38,889 nt of DNA from Gnomoniopsis sp. IMI 355080 (lineage: Eukaryota; Ascomycota; Sordariomycetes; Diaporthales; Gnomoniaceae). Position 1 is the stretch's first letter, and each line of letters opens with the position of its first letter. Positions 10,199 through 19,978 of this stretch are shown here, one piece after another. The DNA lies in NCBI GenBank assembly GCA_027946555.1, contig JAPEVC010000294.1:1-38889 (forward strand), given 5' to 3'. Both the position numbers and the translations under genes were made by a program. A model generated the notes under the pieces. It was not told where the DNA came from. It ran no database searches and saw only the letters and a list, made by a program, of their open reading frames with translations.

Positions 10199-11107
10199 CT
10201 TCGTCGCCGACAAGACCCAGCTCAGCCCAGCGTTGTCGTGCATGCCGCCATCGTCAAACGTGTAGCCCAGTGCGGTCCACACTGCCGACGCGACATCAAT
10301 GTGATCGTCCGTGCAGCCCATGCACTTGTCAATAGCCACAGCCGAGACCGTCTTGCCGTTGGCCGTGATGGACATGGGGGTGCCCATGCCATCGCTGCCG
10401 CAGTCGAGGACGTCCGGGTTGACGGCCACATACATACTGTCAGCCTCGTAAGGCTGTCCACAGGCGCTGTAGGCACCAGTCGTGTCGCCAATCCAGGTGA
10501 GCTTGCCGGAGAAGGTGGTTCCGCTGATGGTTGTGCCCGAGCCCGAGCCAGACGAGGCCGTGGACGCGGCGGCGGCGGTTGTTGCAGCAGCAGCAGCCGC
10601 CTCCTCGCTGGTGGTTGTGGGGGTTGTCGCGACGACAGCAGGGGCCTCGGTGGTGGTGGTGCTGCTGCTGGTTGTCGTGGGCTCAACTACTGGAGCAACA
10701 TAGGCAGATGTGGTGGTGGTTGGCTCGCTGCTGCTGGTGGTGGGCTCCACGGGCTGAGCCACTGCGACGGGGGTACTGGTGGCCGTTGTCGCAGAGCTGC
10801 TGCTGCTAGACGCGGTCTCGAAGAACTCGCCGTCCGACGTGGCCGTCGTACTGGCAACCACAGTCGAGAGAGTCGTCTGCGAAGGACCATCCGTGACCCA
10901 CTCCGTAGTTGTGGCATCGATCATCTCGATGACAGTCTCGGTGACCCACTCGACAATGGTCTCTGTTGCAAGCACACGCTTGTCGTGCTGGTGCTGGTGC
11001 TCCATGCGAGCCTGGTGTAGGTGAGCGTGCTGATGGCCGTGCGGCTGGGCAACGGCCGTCGAGGCTGCCGAGGCCAGGGCCGCGAGAATAGCATTTGTCG
11101 ACTTCAT
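10196..11107 (-). CDS. Secreted Ser/Thr-rich protein with C-terminal expansin-like double-psi beta-barrel
   Basis: Intronless, 303 residues. ATG 11107 is chosen over an in-frame upstream extension because it opens a signal peptide (MKSTNAILAALASAASTAVA, cleavage near residue 20). A His-rich stretch (22-42) follows, then a Lys-Arg Kex2-type site at 43-44. EWVT occurs twice (53-56 and 69-72). Residues about 75-198 are a Ser/Thr/Ala-rich, probably O-mannosylated linker. Residues 200-303 form a double-psi beta-barrel related to RlpA, expansins and the Asp f 7 group, with Cys 216, 236, 262 and 265 and the core AVAIDKCMGC (257-265) that includes Asp260. Such fungal proteins sit in the wall or medium and may bind or loosen polysaccharide without hydrolysis. 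There is no C-terminal GPI signal. The large plus-strand open frame here is a shadow. Confidence 0.85.
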   Translation of the reverse strand: MKSTNAILAALASAASTAVAQPHGHQHAHLHQARMEHQHQHDKRVLATETIVEWVTETVIEMIDATTTEWVTDGPSQTTLSTVVASTTATSDGEFFETASSSSSSATTATSTPVAVAQPVEPTTSSSEPTTTTSAYVAPVVEPTTTSSSTTTTEAPAVVATTPTTTSEEAAAAAATTAAAASTASSGSGSGTTISGTTFSGKLTWIGDTTGAYSACGQPYEADSMYVAVNPDVLDCGSDGMGTPMSITANGKTVSAVAIDKCMGCTDDHIDVASAVWTALGYTFDDGGMHDNAGLSWVLSATK

Positions 11108-12016
11108 GATGCTGGGGTTGTAGGGCACAAAACCAGGAAAATAAAATAAGGCTGCTGTGTCTGAATTTCTTTCCGTCCCGTGTTGTCCTTGTGCGATGCA
11201 AGGTAAATAATGCAATGGGTTGCTAAGCCGGGCCAAAAAGGGTTGAGGCTGGAATGGATGGAATGTGTGTTGTCTTGTGATGTCGTCAGGCCAGGCCACT
11301 TGAAGGAATGCTTGCAAGACTTCTTTTCACTTTGCCCTCCTGCGTATCGAACACTGGAAAGGACTGCTGGGATTCGCGTTGGAAATGAACGTGAGCACTG
11401 CTCGTTCTTGCTTGTGAAGGAATGTATGTGAAGGAAAGCCGAGCAGGGCTTGTAAAACTTCAGGAAAAGTGTGGTTCTTGATAAAGGAAGGGAGGTTGTT
11501 GGCAAAGACCGAGACACACAACAGGCCCGAGAAGGCCGGCCAGGGGGGAATGCCATTTATTACGGAAAGGTGAGGTATGTACATGTGCAGACCTTGGTCA
11601 GCCTCTCGGGCAATATGTGACGGGGGGAGGGGAGGAACGGCACACAAACAAGAGGAGGAGGAGGGGACCCATGAGGAAATGGGGCCCAAGACCTTGCAGA
11701 TGCGACAAGCCCAGGCGCGTGGTGGAGGGGTGGAAACATGGGACATGGACATGGACATGTTGACCCACATTGCCCATTGCCATGGACGTGTGACAAAAGG
11801 TGCCGTTATTAGGGTCAAGAAGAGGAGCAAAGCGATTTGGGACTACTAATAAAAACACTTTTGTGACTTTGTCCACGCTTTGACGTGGTTAATTTCACCA
11901 TCGAGATGCTTTCCCGGCAATCCCATGCGCCAGCAAACAAAACGCGGTGTTTGAAACAGTCCGTAGGGAAACCAGAAACACAGGGCAATGCGACTACCAC
12001 CGCAACTTCAGGTACA

Positions 12017-12030
12017 TACTATAGTACTAT
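12017..12030. repeat. Two overlapping perfect 10-bp palindromes
   Basis: TACTATAGTA (12017-12026) and ATAGTACTAT (12021-12030) overlap by six bases and are each their own reverse complement. Similar TAGTAC motifs occur at about 4870-4960. They could be protein-binding sites or simple AT-rich sequence. Confidence 0.6.
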
Positions 12031-12395
12031 ATGGTATATCTGTCTGGGAACAAAAAAAAAGGGGGGGAAGAGAGGAACGAAAACCAGGTACCATCGCAGG
12101 TTGAGACGTGGGCACTCACCGGGCAGTGGAAGGAAGACTCGGACATTGCTGTCGTGGGCGAAGCAAGCCGGTTCTCGCAGAAAGAGGAGACGTTGAGAAT
12201 CCACCCACAGGGCATTCATTCTTTTTGCATCTGCAAGGTACGGCCACTCGGCCACTCTTGATCCCTGCGTGATAGTCAGGCACAGCTAAGATCGAGGTCG
12301 TATCGCTGACAGGCACCCGGCAGGGGCATGATTCGTTGCAGTGGCGCACACCACATGCACCTGCGCCTGTGTGCCTTTTTCCCGCCAGGGGCCCC

Positions 12396-12430
12396 GGGGA
12401 AGGGAAGAGAGGGAGGGAGAGAGGGAGGGG
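12396..12430 (+). repeat. 35-nt polypurine tract
   Basis: An uninterrupted G/A run of GGGA and GAGA units in an intergenic region. No function is evident. Confidence 0.75.
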
Positions 12431-13851
12431 CCACAACAGCGCCGAGATGACAAGACTAGCTGGCTGGCCCTTGGTTTGGGCCAGTAGGAAGGAATCCTTC
12501 GGGGGGCAGCCCTGGCACCCTGAACCCGTTTGTGGGTCCTTCCCGCCGCCAATCCCAAGTGTTCGGACGATGCGTTGGGGCGGCACCGACTAGTCGTCCA
12601 ATGGTGTTTCGTAGCAGGGTTCGTGTTTTCTTTGCCCAGCTCTGGGTGCTCCCGGTCGATCCCCTCATAGAACTTGAGGTGATTTTTGCTGCCCCTGCCT
12701 TAGGCCATGCGTTGAAGCCAACTCAAAATTCAAGTTTGTAGGAGAGCAAGGGAAGGTTTTTTCGTTCTTTCTTGGGCCCGGAGAATTGAAAAAGTGGATC
12801 TCCTAGGCGGCCTCGAACGTCTTCGTCGCAATTCTGCCATCACACCTGCTTGGTGATTTGGTAACAGCACGTCAGTGAGGCGAGGATGTCAGGAAAACTC
12901 TTTTTTTTTTTCCTTTTCCACTTCTGCAAGCTAGAGCTGCAATATTTTCGATCTGCGCGAAATAGTTGATTGGCACGATGTGATGACACTCACGATCGTC
13001 AGGTAGACTGATGTCCGGCAGTGCTCAGTTGTGCGTGCCTACTGCGTACATACCTCAAGATACAGTACCAACTCTACTTGCCGACTACACAGTATGTTCC
13101 ACCATTACTTGAAGAGCAACCCAACAAGCCTTCTTCCAACGACTTCGCCCGCAGCATCCCAAAATATCCATGCCAGGATTACTTGAAGGGCGTCAGGCTG
13201 ACTAGGCCGATGCTAGGCACCACAGTAAATTGGACCGTTTTAGCACAATAACTTGCGGCCCGCTGGCCTTGTCAAATGTTCCGAGGCTGGGCCTTGGACG
13301 ACACGAGGGGGGGCCAAGTTCTTCACCTGTGACCCCTTGCACACCGCGTGTAGGAACTAATTTTGATTGTTGTTTCTTCTTTGAGCGCTTGTCAGCAGCT
13401 AGCACGTTTCTAGCATCTTCCAAGGTCGTAGGCTTCCCGCACGAGCCCAACGAGTGAGGAAACCTAGTCAACGAGATTTAACGATGCGATCTTGTTATTC
13501 GATCGTGTAAATTGGGTGCTGGCACCACGCAGGCTACTACAGCCTTTACTACTCTATTGCAGGATGCGGTCTACGGAGGTAATATCACATGCATTTCGGC
13601 ATCTTCAACAGGGAAATTCGCAGCCCCAGCCCCGGTGAGACATCGAGAAGCGGTGTCCTCAGGTCGTTTGCCAACCCTGCCATAGACTTGTCTGCCTCAT
13701 CCCCAGGAAGGATGGCAGTTGTCAGCAAAGGCCCTCCTTGGTCCCACGTCAGTTGCGCATACTTAGCTGGCAAAAAAATGCAGCTACTTTTTTCTTGCTT
13801 TTCTTGGCCCTTTTGTTCCAACAGAAGCAGCCACTCTGCGGAGTTTGCATT

Positions 13852-14974
13852 TCACGACGTCGCGCCGTCTCTTTGGCGGCTGCTGCTGCTGCTGCCAAGG
13901 GATTCCATCCTACTGGTAATGGTGAAAAGAAACAATCCCTTCCTAGAAAAACAAGGTCGCTCGCTATCTGTAACCTCGACCACGTGAAAGATCTTTTTGG
14001 CGCTTTTGATAAATTGCAAGTCGGCACGCCGCCTCTTCTTGAAACAGAAGTAGACGGTGGCCGAGGGACAAAGCGCCAACAGGTCCTTCAACGTCTGCAG
14101 GAGCAGAGGAAAGGCTGGCTCGAAATAGACGCACTCTGCAGCCAAGATGGTGTCCGGTTTGAAATGTATGATTTCTGCCGGCAGCGATTCGCCCCTAATG
14201 TAAATGTTGTGTCGTTAGAGACCCTGTTGACTGATTTCATGCCCAAGCTGCCTCCCAGTAGCCGTGCGATATTGGAAGGGTTACCAGAAAGAAGCAGTGC
14301 GACCAGCAACGTGGATGATTGGAGGGTGCACGAAGCAAGGCACCGCACGCGGAATGGCCAGCCGATCAATGGGAGAAAGGTTACACGGCAGTATCCCGGC
14401 GTCTCCAATAAACAAGGTTTATCAGGGTAGTCGCGTACGTAGAGAGAAAATCACCTACCAGTTGAGTATCATGGGCTTGACACGTCCTTCCACCTCATTG
14501 AGGCTGATATTGCGCTCCATCAAGCTCAGCATCTCGGCCTGGTCGGTGACATAGAGGGGCTGGCTTTGACTGACAGCACATCCCTTGGCGACCGCCAACC
14601 CGACCAAACCGCCACCAGCGCCAATCTCCAGTCTGCAGGGCCAATGGTGAACAGACATCAGTAAGCTATACCAACCGATATGAAGCCTTTCTCAAAGTAG
14701 CTGGACGTGGGACTCACATCCTCGCATCTTTAAGATCGTGCCGGTGGTACCGCAGCATATGGCTTGCAAGCGTCATGCCAGAGATCCAGGTCTGGCCACC
14801 GCAGCCCGAGGTAGGGTCCTCGTGGACCTTGAGCGGTGTGGCAAGCAGGCCGCCAAAGTCCAAGGCCGTGTCAGCGGCGGATCTGTACTTGGGCAAAGGT
14901 GTCAGGTCCAGATCGAAGGTGAGAGGGTCGAATTCCTTCTCCAGTGGAGATGGTGATCTTGGAATCACCACCAT
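13852..14974 (-). CDS. efm6: Protein-lysine N-methyltransferase Efm6 (elongation factor 1A methyltransferase family)
   Basis: Three exons: 14974-14718, 14632-14459 and 14194-13852 (introns of 85 and 264 bp). The joins give 257 residues in one frame. ATG 14974 starts MVVIPRSPSP. The class I methyltransferase fold is clear: GGQTWISGMTLASHML precedes motif I, LEIGAGGGLVGLA (about 87-99), which binds S-adenosylmethionine. VTDQAEML ends the second strand, NWGESLP spans the second junction, and DTILAAECVYFEPAFPLL (about 158-175) is the motif IV region typical of METTL21/Efm6 enzymes, followed by VYFCFKKRRRADLQFI. Yeast Efm6 methylates eEF1A, and its length is similar (about 245). The C-terminal Ser run is encoded by repeated AGC. 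The gene diverges from AXL2 with about 860 bp between start codons. The family is secure; assignment to Efm6 rather than another METTL21 relative rests on the motif IV wording. Confidence 0.88.
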
Positions 14975-15834
14975 TGTGGGCAAGTGGGCTGGATGGCAGG
15001 ATTTGGTGAGGCTGCCACAGGTGACGATGGTGTTGCAGGCGGAACTAGTGCTTGTGTGTGGACCGGCCAGTTATCTGAGTGGCCTTATCGCGCCGGAACA
15101 TCCTTTCTTGACGATATCTGCCTACACTCTATTCACAATAGTGCCGGACCGACTGACTCGGCTGGAAGCTGCTTTTTCGGTCCAGAGTTGCCGCCGTTGT
15201 GATCCGGCACGGCGGTCCTCCTCTTCTGCAGGTGCCGGAGTACCCGTGTGCCCGGCACCCTTGGCCATTGCCTCGTACCTTCCCCTTCAACGCTCTTCAA
15301 CAGCATCAGTGCATCTTTAGTGTGTGACCTCATTTCTCCATTCCCAACTGAGCCACAGTGAGAGTTCAATTCCTAATTGTCACATTAGATTTGGGTTTAT
15401 GCCATTGTCAATAAACAGGGAGCATCAAGAGCCAGGACCTACCATCCCTTTCTTTGCCCAGTTTCGACTATTTGCTTCCCTACCGCCGACTGGAATGTTG
15501 ACTCTCCTTTCAGCCTCGTCCTCCACGCAACTCCTCTCTCTTGATCCATCAAGATCGGGACGTCAGTCTGCAAAGATGCGACGGAACGGCTGGTGTTCTT
15601 CCATTGCATGGCCAGGGACCCAACTTGGGGGGTTGGCCACCCTCAAGGGAGCGCACTGGCGATGTTTGCCCTTCGACTGATGATGTATCCCGGATCATGC
15701 CCTCTGGTAAGGAAGCATGTGTTTTCTCTTTCTGTTTCATCCACTCTTGCCCCTCCATCGTTCGTGTTGGAAGACTACGTTCGTTTGGCTTCAATCTAGA
15801 GTCGGCGCTCAACAAGCGTTGTGTTCACTCGACA
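14975..15834. other. Divergent promoter region of efm6 and AXL2
   Basis: This holds both promoters. The AXL2 leader is long and contains a good donor GTAAGG at 15706 with possible acceptors at about 15776 and 15799, suggesting a 5' UTR intron. An open frame continues upstream of the AXL2 start in the same frame but lacks a better start. Confidence 0.5.
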
Positions 15835-18800
15835 ATGCCGTCTGCTGGGAGGATACTCCTCCTCTCCGCCCTGTCCAGAGCAGTCCTCGTACATACGGCG
15901 CCGACACTCTCGTTTCCGATCAACTCTCAAGTTCCACCTGTGGCTCGAATAGGGGAGCTCTTCTCCTTCGTCTTCTCCGACTCAACCTTTACAGCCTCCG
16001 ACGGCTCAAGTCTGTCCTACTCTCTCATCGATCCGCCTTCATGGCTCGCTTTAGACAGTAGTTCCAGGACACTGTCTGGTACGCCACAAGATGCCGATAT
16101 AGCGGCAGGGACGGTGGTGGGCGTGAACATTACACTGATGGCCACGGACTCTCTCGGGGGAACGGCAGACGATGCTACACTGGTAGTCTCGCGGAACCCT
16201 GCGCCATCCGTCCAGATCCCCATAGCAGACCAAATACAGACCTTCGGCAATTACTCCGAGCCCTCGTCGATCCTCTGCTCTCCGGAAGAAGACTTCAAGT
16301 TCATCTTTGCCAGCGACACGTTCTCTGATACGGACGCCGCTGTGCTCAGCTACTACTCCGTGATGATAGACAACAGCCCTCTGCCGGCATGGTTATCTTT
16401 CGATGCGGGCGCCCTCACCTTTGCCGGGACGACGCCTCCATTCAGCTCGCTCATTCAGCCTCCACAGACCTTTTCGGTGAAGCTGATTGCCTCCGATGTC
16501 ACGGGCTTCTCGGGCACCTCGTTGAACTTTTCGATAGTGGTTGGCAGTCACACCCTAACGACCAGTCAACCGGAGGTTACGCTCAATGCCACGGCAGGAG
16601 AGCCGCTGGTGTACGATGGACTGGTGGGAAGCATTGAGATCGATGGTCAGATAGCCCAACCAAGCCAAGTCAACGTCACGACCGAGGACCTACCATCCTG
16701 GCTGTCGTTCGATGCAGCTTCGTGGCAAATCAGTGGCACACCACCAGACACGGCGCAGTCGACAACGTTTACCATCGTTATGCAAGACACTTATGCAGAC
16801 TTGTTGAACATAACGATCAGCTTACAGCTCGTGAACAGTGACAGCTTGTTCCAGAGTACATTTCCGGCTCTCACCGTGAAGCCGGGCAGCAGTTTCTCAT
16901 TCGATCTGAGCTCCTACTTGCTAGACCCTGCTGACTTGGACGTGACGACCAGCATTCAGCCAGCAACATCCTGGATTTCATGGAACGCAAACTCGTTGAC
17001 CTTAACTGGAGACGCTCCAACCTCAGCACAAAAATCAGTGGTCAACGTTACCTTCACTGTGGTCGCCAATGGCTCAACAAAGATAAAACGCGCTGGTGAA
17101 AGCCAGTCCCAGGAACTGGTCATCCAAATCGACCCCGCGGCCGAGTCCACCTCGTCCTCGGCCATTGGTACATCAACCAGTTCCCCATCCAGCTCAACAA
17201 CTACAGCGGCGAGTTCTACAGCAACCACTACAGCTGCAGGCGACACCTATTCCCAATCTCATTCCATCAAGTGGACTGTCGTTGCGATCGTCATTTCCGT
17301 CATTGCGGTACTCGCTATCATCGCGAGCGTTTGCTTCTGCTATTGCAGCCGGAGGAAAAAGAAGCGCCTTTCGCGCAGCAGCAGCGATCCCTATCCTGAT
17401 TCAACGTTCATTCATACTCCAGGTCACGCAGTAGGATCTCCGGAGCTCCAGAATAATAACTCAGCCAATGAGAAGGAGAAGAACAAGAAGGCAATCACAG
17501 TCTGGAAAGCCAGTAGCCTCCGTAGGGGAGTCGAACCACCACCTTCTGCCCCAGCCGGGTTTGGGTTCGGCGCTTTTTATAACGATGACCAGCCCAGCGT
17601 GATCTCCACGCCGAGGGGAAAGATTCATGACTGGTTTGCATCAATGAAGAGCCTTCGCGTGGTCCATGTCCTCCCTTCCAACCGCAGGACGTCGACAGAC
17701 AGCTCGCTACCCGACGAAGGAAGGTCGCACCACGGAATGGACCTCGAGTCCGCTGGTCCGCCTTTTATCACCCTCAACCAGGGGAGCCAATCGTCTTTCC
17801 GCGACGCTCTTGAGGTCTCCTTACCAACGCAGGACAGCAGCCTACAGCTCACTCCGGATGCGGTCTACAGCGCAGACCGGCGGCGGGCGAGTCGACGAAT
17901 CAGCAAGGGCAAAAACCCCCAGACGCCAGGTAGCGACGGAAAACAAAAACAGGATCCCTTTACCGACATTCACGTTGTCGACTCCATCTCACCCATATCC
18001 GAACATAACCCAGATCCTGATCACTCCAAAGCACAACACATTTCACCCGTCACGCCTACCGAGCCAGGGCCCTCCTTTCCCCTCCCCTCGTCCTCCACTC
18101 TCCCTCCAACCCGGCCACTCCGCCCCGCCAACTCTCAAAAGTCCTTCGCCAGCTCTGCTTCCTCTAGTATCGATAGTCTGCGCGGTCACTCACAAAAGTT
18201 CGCCCGCAAGGCCTCAGCCCATGCCAAAGGCGCCATCTTCGCTCTACAGTCCCCCAAGCGGAGGACGTACGCCGCATTAGGCAAACGGCGGTCCGCCGGG
18301 AAACGCAAAAGGCGGAACCCGGTGCTGGAGGACGATGAGAGCGCGATGACAGGAGGAGCGAGAAGTTTGAGCAGTCCAGCGACGAGCAGCTTAAAACCAG
18401 GCAGCCGGAGTGGAGGCGGTGGCATCGCGGGCTTCCTCAGCCCGCGTGTATGGCCGCAGCCGGGTGGACGAAACTTTACGGTGCCACAGACTGACGCCGA
18501 GGCCGCCGGCGCGCTGGGGGACACCAACGAGCGGCCATCGATCCGTCGGCGACCTGTGCCCAGCAGGAGGGATACTGAGCAGTCGGGGTCCGGCTACAGT
18601 GCCACCGATAGCATTGTGATGCCCTCGCCGCTGCGCACACCTGTGCGCAGTGGGCATAGTAAGAACTACTCTAAAGTTTCGCCGTACGGCCTGGGCATCT
18701 TGGATGTGTGTAACGAGATCGCGGATAGCTCGCCGTACGGCCCTTCGCCGAATAGCATGGGCACTAGCTCAGCCTCGGCTGAGAGGAATTGGGAATTGAT

Positions 18801-18954
18801 AGTGGAGAGCCCAATAAGCAAGAACAGAGAGGAGGTTGGGAGGGCTCTTGGTGGAGAGGAAATGGACAGTCCTGCTGGTGCGAATAAGAGGAAGAGCGTA
18901 GCTGGTGTATCGGAGCAGAGTAAGGCAAGCTCTGGTGTTGCAGCTTATGTCTGA
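15835..18954 (+). CDS. axl2: Axl2-like axial polarity protein with four cadherin-like (CADG) domains
   Basis: Intronless from ATG 15835 to TGA 18954, 1039 residues. The start is chosen because a signal peptide follows (MPSAGRILLLSALSRAVLV). The ectodomain has four dystroglycan-type cadherin repeats, each marked by a Trp-containing strand and a G-(T/D) turn: PPSWLALDSSSRTLSGTP (about 67), LPAWLSFDAGALTFAGT (about 183), LPSWLSFDAASWQISGTPP (about 286) and TSWISWNANSLTLTGD (about 380). A Ser/Thr stalk leads to one membrane helix (about 480-504), then a basic stop-transfer RRKKKR. The tail (505-1039) is long, Ser/Pro-rich and probably phosphorylated and disordered. Yeast Axl2 (823 residues) marks axial bud sites; in filamentous fungi it takes part in septation, polarity and conidiation. 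In-frame ATG 15697 could extend the protein, but would bury the signal peptide and contains the GTAAGG donor. Confidence 0.88.
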   Translation: MPSAGRILLLSALSRAVLVHTAPTLSFPINSQVPPVARIGELFSFVFSDSTFTASDGSSLSYSLIDPPSWLALDSSSRTLSGTPQDADIAAGTVVGVNITLMATDSLGGTADDATLVVSRNPAPSVQIPIADQIQTFGNYSEPSSILCSPEEDFKFIFASDTFSDTDAAVLSYYSVMIDNSPLPAWLSFDAGALTFAGTTPPFSSLIQPPQTFSVKLIASDVTGFSGTSLNFSIVVGSHTLTTSQPEVTLNATAGEPLVYDGLVGSIEIDGQIAQPSQVNVTTEDLPSWLSFDAASWQISGTPPDTAQSTTFTIVMQDTYADLLNITISLQLVNSDSLFQSTFPALTVKPGSSFSFDLSSYLLDPADLDVTTSIQPATSWISWNANSLTLTGDAPTSAQKSVVNVTFTVVANGSTKIKRAGESQSQELVIQIDPAAESTSSSAIGTSTSSPSSSTTTAASSTATTTAAGDTYSQSHSIKWTVVAIVISVIAVLAIIASVCFCYCSRRKKKRLSRSSSDPYPDSTFIHTPGHAVGSPELQNNNSANEKEKNKKAITVWKASSLRRGVEPPPSAPAGFGFGAFYNDDQPSVISTPRGKIHDWFASMKSLRVVHVLPSNRRTSTDSSLPDEGRSHHGMDLESAGPPFITLNQGSQSSFRDALEVSLPTQDSSLQLTPDAVYSADRRRASRRISKGKNPQTPGSDGKQKQDPFTDIHVVDSISPISEHNPDPDHSKAQHISPVTPTEPGPSFPLPSSSTLPPTRPLRPANSQKSFASSASSSIDSLRGHSQKFARKASAHAKGAIFALQSPKRRTYAALGKRRSAGKRKRRNPVLEDDESAMTGGARSLSSPATSSLKPGSRSGGGGIAGFLSPRVWPQPGGRNFTVPQTDAEAAGALGDTNERPSIRRRPVPSRRDTEQSGSGYSATDSIVMPSPLRTPVRSGHSKNYSKVSPYGLGILDVCNEIADSSPYGPSPNSMGTSSASAERNWELIVESPISKNREEVGRALGGEEMDSPAGANKRKSVAGVSEQSKASSGVAAYV

Positions 18955-19978
18955 TAAGAAGTTATAATTTTGTTGTTTCTCAAGATTGATAAATTTGATG
19001 TTGCGAGAATATGGGTTTCTTGACCATGAATGGTATATTCCATCCTGACACTTACTTTCTGCTTCTCTTCATCAGGTCTTTCCCTGTTGCTCCTTCTTTG
19101 AATACCAAGCTATGCAATGTAATGCAAAAAATGGCCATAACTTCATGTCGAGCTCCAAAGGAGTGGAAAGGTGTATCACCTGCTTAGAGAATGACGCCAT
19201 GGTCTGTAGTCTCTGGTTCCTTATACTGTGCTTTCATGGCCAAATACGCACCGAGGCTTCAGCCTGTGAAGTCCCGGGTCAAAACTCCCCTTTTTTCTTT
19301 TTTTCAAATCCATTTTATTCAACTCCTCGCAAAAACATGCAATGAGGTTGACGACTGGCAAGGGATATATGTGCTGTCCGTTGTTTCCGAGAAAAATTCA
19401 TCATGAACGCAGTTCCTGCTCCTCCCATAACCCTTCCTTCCTTTCAATGATCCACTTCCTCAAAGTACCTCCTAACGGCTCCTCTTGCAAAGACTCTCAA
19501 TAGTCAACGCATAATCATTTCGTCTGACTGACTGACGGCGACTTCTACAGCCAACTCAGATCGTGAAAAATAGAATAAAACAAAAACACAAGTGCCTTTT
19601 TCTTCAACTCTCCGTTCCCTTAATCTCCAAAAGCACCTTTGAATTGATCCATCCATCAGAAGCGCGCTACCCCATTACGGAATCGTGGTTAGTGGCTCTT
19701 CATTCCCACGTTGTCATGTTTGAGTAGCTCGAAAATCCTTCGCAGACGCAGACGCCCAATGCAGACCCGTTCTAACAACCCTTCTTCCAAGCCGTGCCAA
19801 AGACGTTGAGAAATACCGGTGAGAGAGAGATGGAGAGGTATGGATGGAAACACCTAGCCTAGCGGTGCGCTGTTGTGTTTTTTCGAGATTCTTTAGATCA
19901 TAGTCTTTACAGCATGACATAGTCCTCTCTAGGCGACTCTGCTGTACCGTCCAAGGTATGCTTTGATGTCTCGGCCAC
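18955..19978. other. Convergent intergenic region (3' UTRs of axl2 and the PP2C gene)
   Basis: About 1 kb between two genes facing each other. An AATAAA occurs on the plus strand near 19574. Plus-strand open frames of 70-77 codons have no domain. An open frame antisense to the PP2C 3' end is a shadow. Confidence 0.55.

Larger units (their letters stand above)
11108..13851. other. Intergenic region, no supported gene
   Basis: About 2.7 kb. The left part is the promoter and leader of the expansin-like gene (CT-rich on its sense strand). It contains a short GGACAT tandem (about 11737-11758), an A9-G7 run (12052-12067), overlapping 10-bp palindromes (12017-12030) and a purine tract (12396-12430). 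The open frames at 12116-12586 and 13585-13987 show no domains. Confidence 0.5.

Noticed and set aside
9890..11020. 376-codon plus-strand open frame rich in Gly, Arg and Ala
   Set aside because: Antisense shadow of the Ser/Thr-rich expansin-like gene. The minus strand has a signal peptide and conserved Cys.
12116..12586. 156-codon minus-strand open frame
   Set aside because: No domain, no signal peptide, no codon bias, and overlapping frames of similar length on the other strand.
12811..12840. GTTCGAGGCC on the minus strand, resembling a tRNA B box
   Set aside because: The flanking bases cannot form a T stem, and no A box lies at the right distance.
13589..14430. Plus-strand frames of 132 and 230 codons overlapping efm6
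   Set aside because: They run antisense to efm6 exon 3 and intron 2, whose methyltransferase motifs settle the strand.
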